From Hedera helix (lineage: Eukaryota; Streptophyta; Magnoliopsida; Apiales; Araliaceae): 64,000 nucleotides of DNA. Where the stretch lies: assembly GCA_947179155.2 (NCBI GenBank), contig OX359270.1, positions 23,077,056 to 23,141,055 of the forward strand. The letters are read 5' to 3'. Made by a program: the position numbers and the translations under genes. This document shows, piece by piece, positions 45,101-57,190 of this stretch; the stretch's first letter is position 1, and each line of letters starts with the position of its first letter. The notes below the pieces were generated by a model. The model saw nothing but the letters and a program-made list of their open reading frames with translations, did not search any database and was not told the DNA's origin.

Positions 45101-47729
45101 GCTAGTCTGCTAGAGGCCTCTTTCTTCATTTTGCAAGGTCACAAAAGTTCAAGCCTACCCCTCCTTAGAAGTTTGAAGAAATCAGAATTAACCAAAGTGC
45201 TACATAAAGAAGGTAAGTTTCCCCTAGCTTCCCCCTAGTTCCCCTTCTGTCCCCTTTCCCAAATTCCTTCCTAGACCTCTCTAGGTTCTCAAAAAACAAG
45301 TAAATGATGCTAGCCCATTAACCAAACTCTATTATGGTGCTCTGATGTTTAATCATTTCAAGTCATTTAAATTTTAAACTTCATTATAGTTAGTAACAAT
45401 TAAAACTTTTGTAAAGCTAGGTATCATGTATAATGGTAAGGATATGATATATCAAAAGTAGATATTTGTGGCTAATATGTCATTTCAACCATGTAAACCT
45501 TTTATATTTGACAAAGAGAGAAGTTAAAATCTTTAATAACTCAGTACTCAAACGAAGTGTAAAAATGATTAACCAAATAAAAACATATACTCTAAAAGGG
45601 TAAATAGTGAACCTCAGATGCTCTCAAGTGCTTGTAAATATCACAAGCCATGGTTGCACATAACTGAGGGTCCATAAAATTGTCATCAACATCGACAATC
45701 TTATCACTTGTTTCTATTTCAGCAAGTATGTCTCTCTTGCAAATATTTCCTGCATGTATTTTGAAGAATACGTGACTTAAATGCACAACAATTGATACAA
45801 AACCATAAAAAACACCAAAACCACATAAAGAAGTTTGCTAAAAATAAAGATGCAAACCTGATGTTTCCACATTCTCCGAAATATAAAGTTTGCTACATTT
45901 CTTCCTTTCGATTGAATCAACTGCTGCAACATCATTGTTGTCAATATATTCAACTTCAGGGCTCTTCAAGGAATAACAAGTAGACATAGATTCATCCATA
46001 GAAAAAGATAAACCATCCGATTTAACAGGAGATATATCCATGCTGCATCGGCCAGATGAGGCAATAATCCGGGAGAGAGTTACATCACATCTTGGTAAAG
46101 ATGAATTCTTATTGGAAACTTTTATACATGGTTTCGCGAAAGAGGATGCAGGCAAAGTACTCCCTGTGAAGACTGCATTAGCATTGTAGGTCGAAGTTCC
46201 CTTCTTGGCATTGTCAATTTTAGCTGGACATTGTACCTTCTTAAGAATTTAGATAAAAATTAATTTTTTTCAATGGTAGAAGAATATTGATTTAACCTTA
46301 GAAGCTAAAAATGGAATTTTATGTTCTGCGACAATACTATGAAAGAATAAATATCATAATGAAAAGCATTTTGGAATTACTTGCACTTTCTTCTCAATAT
46401 CCTTGGATATTAGACATTTAAATCTTAGTACGAATTTTTTAGACATTTTTCCCACTTCCAAGGAATTCACAGAAAACAAGGCTGTCTAAATTACTGTACC
46501 ACGGAATGTACCAAATTAAATATTCTTCCATAGAGATTAATACTTCTTCGTCAGAGGCAAAAGTTGTTATTTAACCAGATCTTTCACAAAAGTATCTATG
46601 ATGTATTATACCATCACTAAATAATTCACCTCTATTCCTCCTAAAAGTTATTAACCACATCTCTCTTTTATTGTTCACAACTGAAAAAAAATGTGTTGAT
46701 CAGACAAATATTTGCATAGCTTGCAATATCACTTAATGGGAAAGCTCTCTAACAACTTTACAATTAGTTTAGTTTACTAGAAATTCAAAATATAGAAACA
46801 AGAAGACTGTACTTTATGATAATTTTGTTTGTCCCGGCATTTAACTGCAAGTTGATGTATATTTGTCATGCGATACCAACAACTTCTCTCAAGACCCTTG
46901 CCTTCATGTTAAGCTATACTAGAAATTCGCCATATCTTGTTTACATTATATAGAATTTAAAAGCTATGAAGAATCAAAAACTAAATTTACTTACCATAGT
47001 CTTATCTTAGGCATAAACTAAACCGATCAAAATGTGAATCCTAGAAATAATGTCAAAAACTTGGTAGATATGAACAGTGATTGATAACTGCTTGTCATAC
47101 AACTTGATATTTCACACCCTTAGTAAAAATAGTAATGGTAGCTCAACATTTACCGTCACTGATGAGTTTATCAAGTATGAAATGTTAATAAATCTTTGGT
47201 TTTTGCTATAAAATTTGTGCTCATTCATCATTCAATTACTACAATTGTTTTAGAATGCAATTATCTGACCATTTATGCTTTGTACAAAATCTAATACTAA
47301 GAACAATGTTCAAATATAGTTTTAAAATGAATAAAAAGGAGCCAATAAAACTTTAAATTTCCTTTGAATTTTTCAAGTTGAATCAAATGTATTCATTGTC
47401 AATTAAAATTTCACTCGCGTGTTGGATTCAAATTATTCAACAAAAATGACAGAAAAATCTCATAAATAAATTAAACACAAAATTATATGAATTACCAATA
47501 AATAAAAAGTAAGCTAATTGAAATAAAAACTTTCTTATACCAAATTAGTTGAGCTTCTCGAACTATTTTGAGAACCATGTCTCTGATTCGTCACGTTAGC
47601 TAATGCCGGCCGCTTCTTCGCGATTTGAGGCACCAAAGCTGCCCCCTTTCCAAGATTCTCCGCCTGCCTTTTGGCCGAAGAAGTTGGCTGTGATGATGTA
47701 AACGAAGAACGCCGGTTCTGGGTCGACAT
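42185..47729 (-). CDS. CYCA1: A1-type cyclin, 11 exons
   Basis: Spliced model on the minus strand: exons 47729-47541, 46239-45858, 45749-45613, 44749-44657, 44496-44363, 43947-43872, 43790-43714, 43606-43573, 43199-43050, 42905-42771 and 42250-42185. All introns are GT-AG, phases agree, and the total is 1,473 nt (490 residues plus stop), near the usual size of plant A1 cyclins. The N-terminus is basic and Ser-rich (NRRSSF, KKRPALANVTNQ). The last is a divergent destruction-box-like region, so confirm that part. The cyclin box follows: DPQLCATMACDIYKHLRASE, then MRAILVDWLVEVAEEYRLV (the MRAILVDW signature) and KYEEICAPQVEEFCYITD. The cyclin C-terminal domain is encoded by exons 7-11. A-type cyclins activate CDKs in S phase to mitosis, and the A1 group acts in meiosis and cytokinesis in Arabidopsis. 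Exon 2 could also start at 46236 (alternative AG, one residue fewer). No disrupting mutation is seen. Confidence 0.93.
43370..43530. repeat. Short transposon-like insertion in cyclin intron 8
   Basis: An intronic stretch has AAAGCCTGCTCGAGCAAGCCC on the left and an oppositely oriented GAGCAAGGGTTTAAACAGGCT on the right, around an AT-rich core. This resembles a decayed hAT-type MITE. Splice sites are not touched. Confidence 0.4.
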
Positions 47730-48185
47730 TTTTGCAGCTTCAACCCAAAAACCCCAACTTTCTTAATCCCTCCAACAAAAATGAACCAATTTCTTTGCTG
47801 AATTCTTTTACAACCAGGAAAACAATGTGGGTAATCACAAACAGCAATTTTGAGCTTTGATAAAGATCAAAAACAGGACATTTATTCAATTTCAAGGGCC
47901 CTTGTAGAATTTGTTGCTCCAAAACCCCCCACAAGGCTAATTCTAGCTCATTGGCCCTTGAAGAATTTGTAGCCCAAAAAACCCCAATTTTTTTCCTACA
48001 AGGAACTGAACGGAATTTGAACCAATTTTCTTGCTTGATTTTATTACCTGAAAGAAAACCCAAAAACAGTTTTCTTGCTTGATTTTCTAAAAGATCAAAA
48101 GCAAGAAATTTAATTCAGTTTCACGGGTTTTTGAAGAATGTTGAGAGATAAAGGGTCAAGTGATAACAAAGTAACGAGACGAGTG

Positions 48186-48192
48186 TTATATA
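48186..48192 (-). promoter_or_regulatory. TATA box of the cyclin gene
   Basis: TATATAA on the minus strand, about 460 bp before the start codon, implying a transcription start near 48155 and a roughly 425-bp 5' UTR. A TTGCCCGCC sequence about 40 bp further upstream (about 48221-48231) is close to, but not an exact match of, the E2F consensus. Confidence 0.55.
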
Positions 48193-48231
48193 TAAGTACT
48201 GTTTTCATGGTACTTCTGAGGCGGGCAAGGG

Positions 48232-51200
48232 GGTAATTTGAATTGACAAAGAATCCTGACCGTCGGATCTGCTTGGTATTCGTCAGGAGCGGACAACGGG
48301 TGGGCCCACGTGAAGGAGACTGTATTTTGAATTGTGTTCAGTTAGGGTCAGAAATAGAATTGTGCTTTAAGTTTAGGTGCGTTTGGAGAAATGGGAGTGG
48401 TTTGTCAGTAATTAGTACGTCACAGGCCGTTGTTTTAGCCTTTAAAAATTTGAATTCGAATTTTAACGTTAACAAATAATAACTGTCTTTCCCAACGCGT
48501 GAATCACATAATCCAATTTTTCAGTACTGCCAAATGTGTCAAAATGGGAGAAACCCAAAAAATTAAAGACTAAATGCGACAAGTATCTGCAAAGTTTTTA
48601 ACAAAAAAGTTATTATGTTTTGCTTTAATGAATTATAAAGCAACTAATTTTAATTCGTCATGTATAATTTGTAGCCTCTTCTCCCCCTCCCCCTCTTTTT
48701 GGACATTGTAGCCCCACTTACAGAATTGGAGATACATTCTCTTTTGCAAAATGATAAACATAACAAAGAGAAATCTCAAGGGAAGATTTTGTCTTCAGTT
48801 TTTTTAACAACTATTGAATTTATGTTGATGGTGAAATTGAATTTGTAACTTTACGTAATAAAAAGAGAGATATTTTTGTCACTGGTCTACGAGGACGAAT
48901 CTTAGAATATAAATATTTTAATCATACTATAACTAATGAAAGTTTTTAAAATAGAGTCGAAGAGAGAAAATATTGAGCGATAGAAGATCGCTTGTTCATA
49001 TTAAGAATATCAAAAATTTATGTTAGCTTTTCTTATATACAAAAGATTGAGAGAGGAGAGAAAATTTTAAGTTGTGATTTTCTCTCAATTACATGTTGAT
49101 CTTTAAGCTCAAATCTCTCGATCAAGTATTTTTTTCTCTCTATAATTACGTAAATCATATCCACAGTTTTAAGATACAATCACTCTATAAATTTGTAATA
49201 CATCTCATATATTTATAAAAGACTCCCGTATTATTATGTAAGAAATATCTTCTTCTTATTTATTCTATTTAAAAGATAATTAGTTATAATTAGGGAAATA
49301 TGTAGTATATATATTATTAAAAAATCTCAAAAATCTAGATTCGTCTGTGCTTGCCTATCACCTTTGATCTAGATATACATTTTAATTTGAATAAATATAA
49401 GTGCACAACATTTAAACACAATATTCAAATATTATATTTATTTTAACCATTAAAAAATAAGGCATGGCATTAAAAATCCGTGTCATACCCTATTTTTTAA
49501 TTATTAAGATGGATAAAATGTCTGATTTTGTATTTAGATATTGTGTATGTAGACTTGTCCAATTAATTTTAAACTATAAAGTTATATTTTATTTACTTGT
49601 GCTTTAGGTTGATTGCTATAATGGCAATACTATTTCATTTTTAACAAATGTTAAGACCTTGAAAAAATAATTTATTTCTAAAAATTGACGTTTTAAAATA
49701 CTTCTTTGATTGTAAAATATAAGATCATTATTGACTTTTCAAAATTAACTTAAGACATTTTAAATTTGAACCGCACATAAATTTCTTTAATTTTAGTCAA
49801 TACAATAATAGATATGTGTAAAATATTTAAAAAGTATTATTTATGGTAAAATTTATTGTTTCGTAAATTTTAATTAACCAACTTAATTTTAAATTTAAAA
49901 ATATTTTAAATTAATTTTTAAAAATAAATAATAATCTTATAATTTGAAACGTAAGGAACCTTTAATGTTGGAATAGAAAAAATAATTTATAATTACCGAA
50001 TAAACAAGTCTTAAATTTGAATTCAAACTCGTTCAATTTGCTTCGTTTAATAAACAAGTCATTCTTAAACATGTTTCCAAACCTGTCATTTTGTATGAGC
50101 TAAATTTCAACTGGAATGGCTTGATTCCACCAGCTAAATCATGTTTACGAATTTAAATTAATTTTTTTTTTATATTTACTTTAGTTTTGCTTCATTTTGA
50201 CAAACAAGATTCATATTTAATAAGTTTTCAAATTTATCATGAAATTTGAGCTAATTTTTTGCTTCTTTTTTTCTGACCAAGTCTGAGAGAGAATGTGGAA
50301 TAATTCTCATTGATTAATTAATCAAAATAAAAACACTAGAATCGAGTCGAGTTGATACCCCCTCCGATCTCAAATCAAAACTTGAAACTCGAAAACAAAT
50401 AAATTTCTAAAAAATAAATAAACTTGAATAATAAGCCACGAAAAAAAAGTCATAATAATAACTCCATACTCAATCTGTATAGGTACGTCTTCACCAATTA
50501 CCGCAAATCAAACTTTTTTCGCGGAGAGATCATAAACTAAAAAAGGGTACCGTAGAAGGAGAAAAAACCAAACTAGGAGAAGAAAGTTCCGTAAATTGGG
50601 ACTAAAAAAAAAAATCAAACTAAAAGAAATAAAATCCCATAAAAAAAAATCTCAACTAAATTTTAACTTGAATGGCTTGACTGTGCAGCTGGATCATGTT
50701 TAAGTAAATCCATGTAGACTGTGTTTAAGTTAATCCGTGTAGACTTTGAGCTCGCTTGCGAGGGGGCAAAGTTTAAATTATTAAAAACTATTTAAAATAA
50801 TAAAAACTTGTTATAAATAATAAATAAAATCAAACTAAATAAAATCAAACCCGAGTTTTGAAGGAACATAATCAAGTTATCAACCAAATAAACTAATATA
50901 ATTAAACAATCAAACACTTGTACTCAATTAACCAAACGATAGAAATAACTAAGAAAAAAGTCTTGAAGTATCTCAACTAGCCAATTGAAAAATTAAAATT
51001 AAATAATACAACATATGGGTTTAAAAATAATTAAACAAATAAAAAAAACATATAATTGTAAAAAAATCAACGAAGTGTCTCTTATAATAATAGATCCAGA
51101 CATTCAATAAACTATTGTTTATTAAACAGAGCAACTAATATTTAAAGGAAAAAAATTAGAGTTTATTTACCTTTAAAATTTGACCCTCCATTGATACTAG

Positions 51201-51349
51201 AGAGAATGAGACAATAAAAAGGTATAGTTTGTTTACAGATTAGAGGACTTTAGATTAAAATTTAGAAGGAAAAATTCTGTGATGAATTAGGTTAAGTTAT
51301 CAATAGTAATATTATGTTTAAAAGATCTCAATTTATGAGTGATAAAATA
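48232..51349. other. Intergenic region, no gene recognised
   Basis: AT-rich, with only short incidental ORFs. It holds one small hairpin element (49400-49565) and degenerate sequence near 50030-50160 and 50660-50760 that resemble each other (GAATGGCTTGA, AAATCATGTTTA), likely old transposon scraps. Confidence 0.5.
49400..49565. mobile_element. Small hairpin-forming MITE-like element
   Basis: The two halves are imperfect inverted copies. ACACAATATTCAAATA and CCATTAAAAAATAAGGCATGG on the left match the reverse complement of the right half, which contains GTCATACCCTATTTTTTAAT and TATTTAGATATTGTGT. Exact ends and TSD are unclear. Confidence 0.5.
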
Positions 51350-51639
51350 TAGGGGTGCACACAAAATCAAAAATAGGCCGGATCAAGTCGAACCGTAAAC
51401 AAACCAAACCGACAAGTACAAAACCGAAAAATCGAATTTCGGGCGGCCAGTTTGGTTTGGCATCCAAAAAAAACGAAACCGACCGAACACTTTTAAATTA
51501 TAATACAATTTATATATTTTTCTAATAATTACTTATTTTATATAATTGTATATTTATTATATGCCTTTTTGAGATGAATTTGTAAAACTTTTATTTTCCT
51601 GTGATGGAGGATGAATTTGCAGCAGCAAAACTTCTATCC

Positions 51640-52035
51640 GGTGAAGTGATAACTTTACTCATTCTTTGTTTATCACTTCACTGTGTTTAACTGTTTGTAA
51701 AATAAAGTGATAAAGTGATAAATTAAAAAGTAATCATTAACAAAGAGTAAAAACTTTTCTTACTTTTTTTATTTTCTTTTTATTTACTTTTTTAGAAAAC
51801 CTTATCATAATATGTTAAAAAGAAAAGTGTTATACTGTTATTTATTTTTATACCTCTAATAACAAAAAATATCTTTTAAAAAAAATACTAATAACATAAT
51901 AATTATCAAATTATAGTAAATTTATTACTAATTAATTATCATAAGTAATTAAAACTTAGTAAAATATGAGTTTCATACTTCTTTCCGGATTAGATTTTTA
52001 AATAAATTTTGTCAATATAAACACTTATATATAAT
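51640..52035 (+). repeat. Arm of a long inverted duplication
   Basis: Matches the reverse complement of about 56280-56680, with scattered substitutions and small indels. Shared landmarks are CATAATATGTTAAAAA, TTTTTATACCTCTAA and TAATTATCATAAGTAATTAA. The arms enclose the 3.4 kb solo LTR plus about 850 bp. Confidence 0.75.
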
Positions 52036-52157
52036 TTCATTATAAACTTAAATAAAATTAATCTAATAAACTATTATACATATCACCCGAACTTCGCACG
52101 GGATTGAATTATTGATAAGCTTGTTCATAATAAAAGCACATTTTCGGTTAGCATTTT

Positions 52158-55100
52158 TGTGACGCCCCCAAATCTAGGCCCACACAGCCCAAACTTGAGT
52201 CGTCAAAAGACTACAACAAAATTATTACAACAAAGCACAACGTACAACAATACAGTGTATAATAATACACAACTAAGTCTTCACTATTATTGCCACACTA
52301 TTTTACAAAACGTGAAGACTATGATAACTATTCCTCGGACCCTCACTCCATTCCCCGGCTAGACCCTGTTATGTTTTCATCTCCTGTTGAAAAACAATGG
52401 AACAAAAGAAAGGGTGAGCTCAAATAGCCCAGTAAGAAATATCATGACTAAGATAATGACGAATAAATTATCATTAGCCTTCAACAGTTGAGTTCTTGAT
52501 AGAATACAATAGACTACAAGGTTTATATCAAAAGCTGCAGTTAAATTCTTAAACAATGTTTAGATCAATAATAGCAGCGGAATGAGCAATCTATTAGAAG
52601 AATAATGCAGACTATAATGTCCACTTGCTTCTCTTTTTCGTAAAAACATCATCAACTTTTATCATCTGAAATACCATTAGTCATGATAATATAAATTCAC
52701 AGTTCCTGATCATAATCATGCACATCAACAGTTCATCTTTGCACTACGGGCCAAAGATATTCAATATAGCACCAACGGTCATGATTATACCAGATTCAGC
52801 CTTTGGTCATAATCATACCAATCAACAGTTCATCTTTGCACTACGGGCCAAAGAGAACATTCACCACGTGCCATAAAAGACACCGAACAGATGTATCGCC
52901 TTTAACCTATTATATCGCCTTTAACCTATCATCTGTTCAACAAATATATCACATCTGTGCCCCCGGCCACAAATATTCACCACAGCTTGATTCTTGATGA
53001 TTAGTACAAATAACGGTGATACAAATGATGAACAGAAGAAACAGGATAAACAATAAGTATCAGAAGTTTACTTTGTGCAGATTCAAATAATGTCCAAATT
53101 GTCAACATGATGTGGAGTGAAATTTAAAAATGATATTCAAGATCCACAGTTCAGAATAACGGTTATAGTTCAATAGAAAGGTTCACGTAAATAGGAAGGT
53201 TCAGTTGAAATAATGAAGTTCATCTATTATGGAACATATAATATTTTCAGGAATTATAGAAGCAATAGTTCCATAATAAATTTCGATTTAGGAGTATGAA
53301 AGAAAATAATATCCCTTACCGTAGCAGGTTTGATTAACAAAAGGTGAAGGAAATTAATACAAAGGGGTTATTCACCAACAGGCGATAATCCGCGCCGTAA
53401 GTTATTCCCACAATTTGAGTACAAAGAGTTATTCACCAAACAGGCGGTCATCCGCGCCGTAAGGTTATTCTCAGAGATTAATAATGAATGAATACGAAAG
53501 GTTATTCACCAACAGGCGATAATCCGCTCCGTAAGGTTATTCCCACAATTTAATAGAATTTGAGTACAAAGAGTTATTCACCAAACAGGCGGCAATCCGC
53601 TCCGTAAGGTTATTCTCAGAGATTAATAATGAATGAATACGAAAGGTTATTCACCAACAGGCGGCAATCCGCTCCGTAAGGTTATTCCCACAATTTAATA
53701 CATGGAAATAAAAGGCACGTCTTATGAGTAAGGAAGAAACAATATTATTATCGAGAATCAAATAATGATAATCCCTTACCATAGTACGTTTGAATAATGG
53801 AAGATGAAAAAGATGGTATCCCTTACCGTAGTAAGTTTTAATAATAGAAGATGAAAGAAGATGACATTCCTTACCTTGATATTGTGAAACAAGTTTATAG
53901 CCGAACAAATCCTTCCTTGTTTGTAGCAGTAAGGAATCTGACTTTTGAGTCTTCTAGAGTTTTTAAAATCTCTTTATGCTTTTAAAATAATGTTACTCTC
54001 GGAAAGATAGACGGCATAGACTCAAGAATCACTCAATTCGTAGTTAATATGAATGAGTTATGAATTTTCAAAACTAAGACTGAAAATAGTGACGAAAATC
54101 AGAATAAGTTACGGTTTTTAGTATTTTAAGGCATGAAGATGATTTCAGATGACTTTTCTTCCTTCTTCAAAGTTGTAGAGGACGAAAAACTGAAGAGACA
54201 GGCTTTTAATTCATTAAATTCTGACAAATAATGAATTTACTACGATTTTTCGAAAGAGTTACTGTACATAAGAAAATTCCACTCGGGAATTCAAAAAAGA
54301 ATGCAAAAGATTTCAAAATTAGGAATGACTTAAGAACACTTAGAGAGAACTTACACAAAGAAGTATTTAGAGAGAGAAAGAAATAACAAGTAAGGAAGTT
54401 TATGAAAAATCCTTAAGTTAAGGCTTCTATTTATAGCCAAAAATCTTATCATTCATTTAATCTAAACCATTCATTTAAAGATCATCTTTTAATCTACACC
54501 ATCCATTTCAAATATTATATTATCTTTAATCTACACCATTCATTTCATATCACCTAATAATCACCTAACTTTATATTATAAACAAGTCAATTTAATTATT
54601 CAACAATAATTCACACTTTAATCTACACCATTCATTTCATATCACCTAATAATCACCTAACTTTATATTATAAACAAATCAATTCAATTATTCAACAATA
54701 ATTCACACTTTAATCTACACCATTCATTTCATATAACCTAATAATCACCTAACTTTATATTATAAACAAATAACTTTATCAATTCAATTATGACTAATTG
54801 TTATAAATACAGTATAGTTAGCTCTTAGATATCAAGTCAATAAATTAATGAAATACAACTGTTTAAATAACATCATAATAGAGATAACAATAATGTAAAA
54901 TAAAGCATACGTTACTGTGTAATGACAATTATTGATTCAATAATGTGAATTACTGTGCATATTTTACTGTGACAATTATTAGGTTCAATAATTTTAAAAA
55001 CAGTGCAACAACAATTATTGACTCAATGATATAAAATACAGTGTAATGACAATTATTAAATCAATAATGCAAAATACTGTGTAACAACAATTATTGAATT

Positions 55101-55539
55101 GATAATATAAAATATTATGCAGTGACAATTATCGATGAAATGATGCGTAACAGTTACGGTGTCAATTATCAGACCAATAATATGAGACACTATGCAATAC
55201 CGTGTGTTACTATAGAGTACCGAGTGCTACAGAAAATACCAATAACTACCGTATGCTACTATTCTTTTATCACCGGTATTTTAACAGTTCCGTTGACTAT
55301 TTTTATTTAAAAAGGTTATTTCTGTCGTTTTCTATATCCGACAAATATTCCGTTGTGGGGTCCACCAATAATTTGTTATTTCGGCGCCGTCGGACCAAAC
55401 GAATATTGTCCGACGTAATAAAATTTACACATAACATCCTTAACTTTTAACTTTATCAATTTACCTACTTACTATTTCAGGAAAAAATATATATGAAGAA
55501 AAATTAAATTTTATATTTCATAAAATTCGGGGTCTTACA
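52158..55539 (-). mobile_element. Solo LTR with ATTTT target-site duplication
   Basis: On the minus strand it starts TGTAAGACCCCG at 55539 and ends GGGGCGTCACA at 52158 (3,382 bp). ATTTT flanks both ends (52153-52157 and 55540-55544). Same family as 476-3171 and 34306-36836 and the longest of the three. It contains the TATA box at 54427-54435, the 72-bp tandem array (about 53360-53700) and three copies of an about 115-bp AT-rich unit near 54470-54770 (TACACCATTCATTTCATAT). Confidence 0.88.
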
Positions 55540-55544
55540 ATTTT

Positions 55545-56279
55545 TCATAATTTTTCATTATTAATAAGCTTGTTCATAATAAAAGCTTGTTCATTCTATT
55601 AATTTCACTCAATCCAAATATACAGTGATGATTATTATAAATTATTTAAATAGTACTCCTCATTACAAGATTTATTATTTTATAATTTTCAATGATTCAT
55701 CTCAATTTTGTCAATATAAACACTTATTTATAATTTCATTATCAATTTAAATAAAATTAATCTAATAAACTATTATACATAATTACATATGACATGTGCT
55801 TTGCACGTGATTGAATTATTGATAAGCTTGTACATAATAAAAGCTTGTTCATTCTATTAATTTCATTCAATCCAAATATACAATGATGATTATTATAAAT
55901 AATCTGTACATGTACCAATTTTCAGCCAATTTTTTCAACAATAATACATACATATATATGAATAAGCATTTATTATGAACAAGCTTATCAATAATTCAAT
56001 CTCGTGCCAACAAAAAAAAGTTAAATATGAAAAATGAATTAAGAAGGATATCCTAGTATTTTAACAATTGTTTCTAATGTTGTTAATATTGAAGTGAGTT
56101 TTAAAATGAATTAAAAAGAGTATCCTAGTATTTTACCATCTTTTGTTAATAATTTAAACTTTTGTTCAACTAGAGAATTTGTTTTATATACAGCACAAAT
56201 GAAGTAATCCCCTCATTTATTTATTTATTTATTGGAGGAAAAAACAAACTACTCTTTCTGTTACTAATTATAAGATTAT
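55545..56279. repeat. Repeated segments around GATAAGCTTGTTCATAATAA
   Basis: Two direct copies (about 55562-55640 and 55818-55905) and one inverted copy (about 55975-56005) of a block containing ATAAGCTTGTTCATAATAAA. A further copy lies outside the solo LTR at about 52110-52140. Likely termini of old MITEs. Confidence 0.5.
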
Positions 56280-56680
56280 CATTAATTTTTGAAAGTCAAT
56301 TAAAAATATTTTTATAAAGAAACATAGCCAAAGTGTTTATATTGACAAAATTTACTTAAAAATCTAATCCAGATTAAAGTATGAAACTCATGCTCTCATA
56401 AGTTTTAATTACTTATGATAATTAATTAATAATAAATTCACTATAATTTTTCAACTAATTTGATAGTTATTATGTTATTATTATTTTTTTAAAAAGATTA
56501 TTTTTTTGTTAGAGGTATAAAAACAAATAATACTTTTATTTTTAACATATTATGATAATATTTTTCAAAAAATAAATAGAAAGAAAATAAAAAATATATA
56601 TGAAAAGTGTTTACTCTTTCTTAGTTAATGACGTATTCACTATTTCACTTTATTACTTTACTCATTCTTCATTTCTTTGT
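56280..56680 (-). repeat. Second arm of the long inverted duplication
   Basis: Reverse complement of about 51640-52035. It lies just upstream of the transposase leader. Confidence 0.75.
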
Positions 56681-57190
56681 TTATTCACAGAGACAAACTC
56701 ACCTTCACGCTCACACTCGTTCTCTCACTTCTCTGCTTCCTCGTCTCTCAGTCTCTCACTATCATCATTTTAGTTTCAATTGTTCGATGACTTGTGGTGG
56801 TGGCTCAATTACTCATCTTTTTTCCCCTCGATTTCTCTTTGTTGCCTATCGAGTAAGTTTAAACCTTAATTTCTCTATTTTTTTAATTTAATTTCAAAGG
56901 TGTTATTTTGTGAGATTATTAAAAGATACCGTCCTTTATGGGTTTCGGTAGTATCGTTTTCTAGAAGTTTTGTTGTCAATAAGATAATTAGTACTAGTAT
57001 TAATGTTAGGGTTGTTTTATGGTAATTGGGATTTGGGGGTTTGTGATAATCAGTAGCAGTAATACAGTATTAATGTTAGGTTCAGTTGTATTATTTTCTG
57101 AAAGTTTTGTTGTCAATAAGGTAATTACTAATTAGCATTATTTAATTATTTATGTTTATACTTCCTTGACATTTTTGTGTAGATTGATTC

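Noticed and set aside
47740..48063. 107-codon minus-strand ORF upstream of the cyclin start
   Set aside because: It lies in the cyclin 5' UTR, ends before the cyclin ATG, and is composed of two similar halves (both with CRKKIGVFWATNSS-like or CPVFDLYQSS segments) without a known domain. It may be an upstream ORF, but nothing supports a product.
51350..51480. Stand-alone MITE at the TAGGGGTGCAC terminus
   Set aside because: No matching inverted terminus is found within 1 kb. The matching end is at 62857, so it was treated as the end of a large element instead, with moderate confidence.
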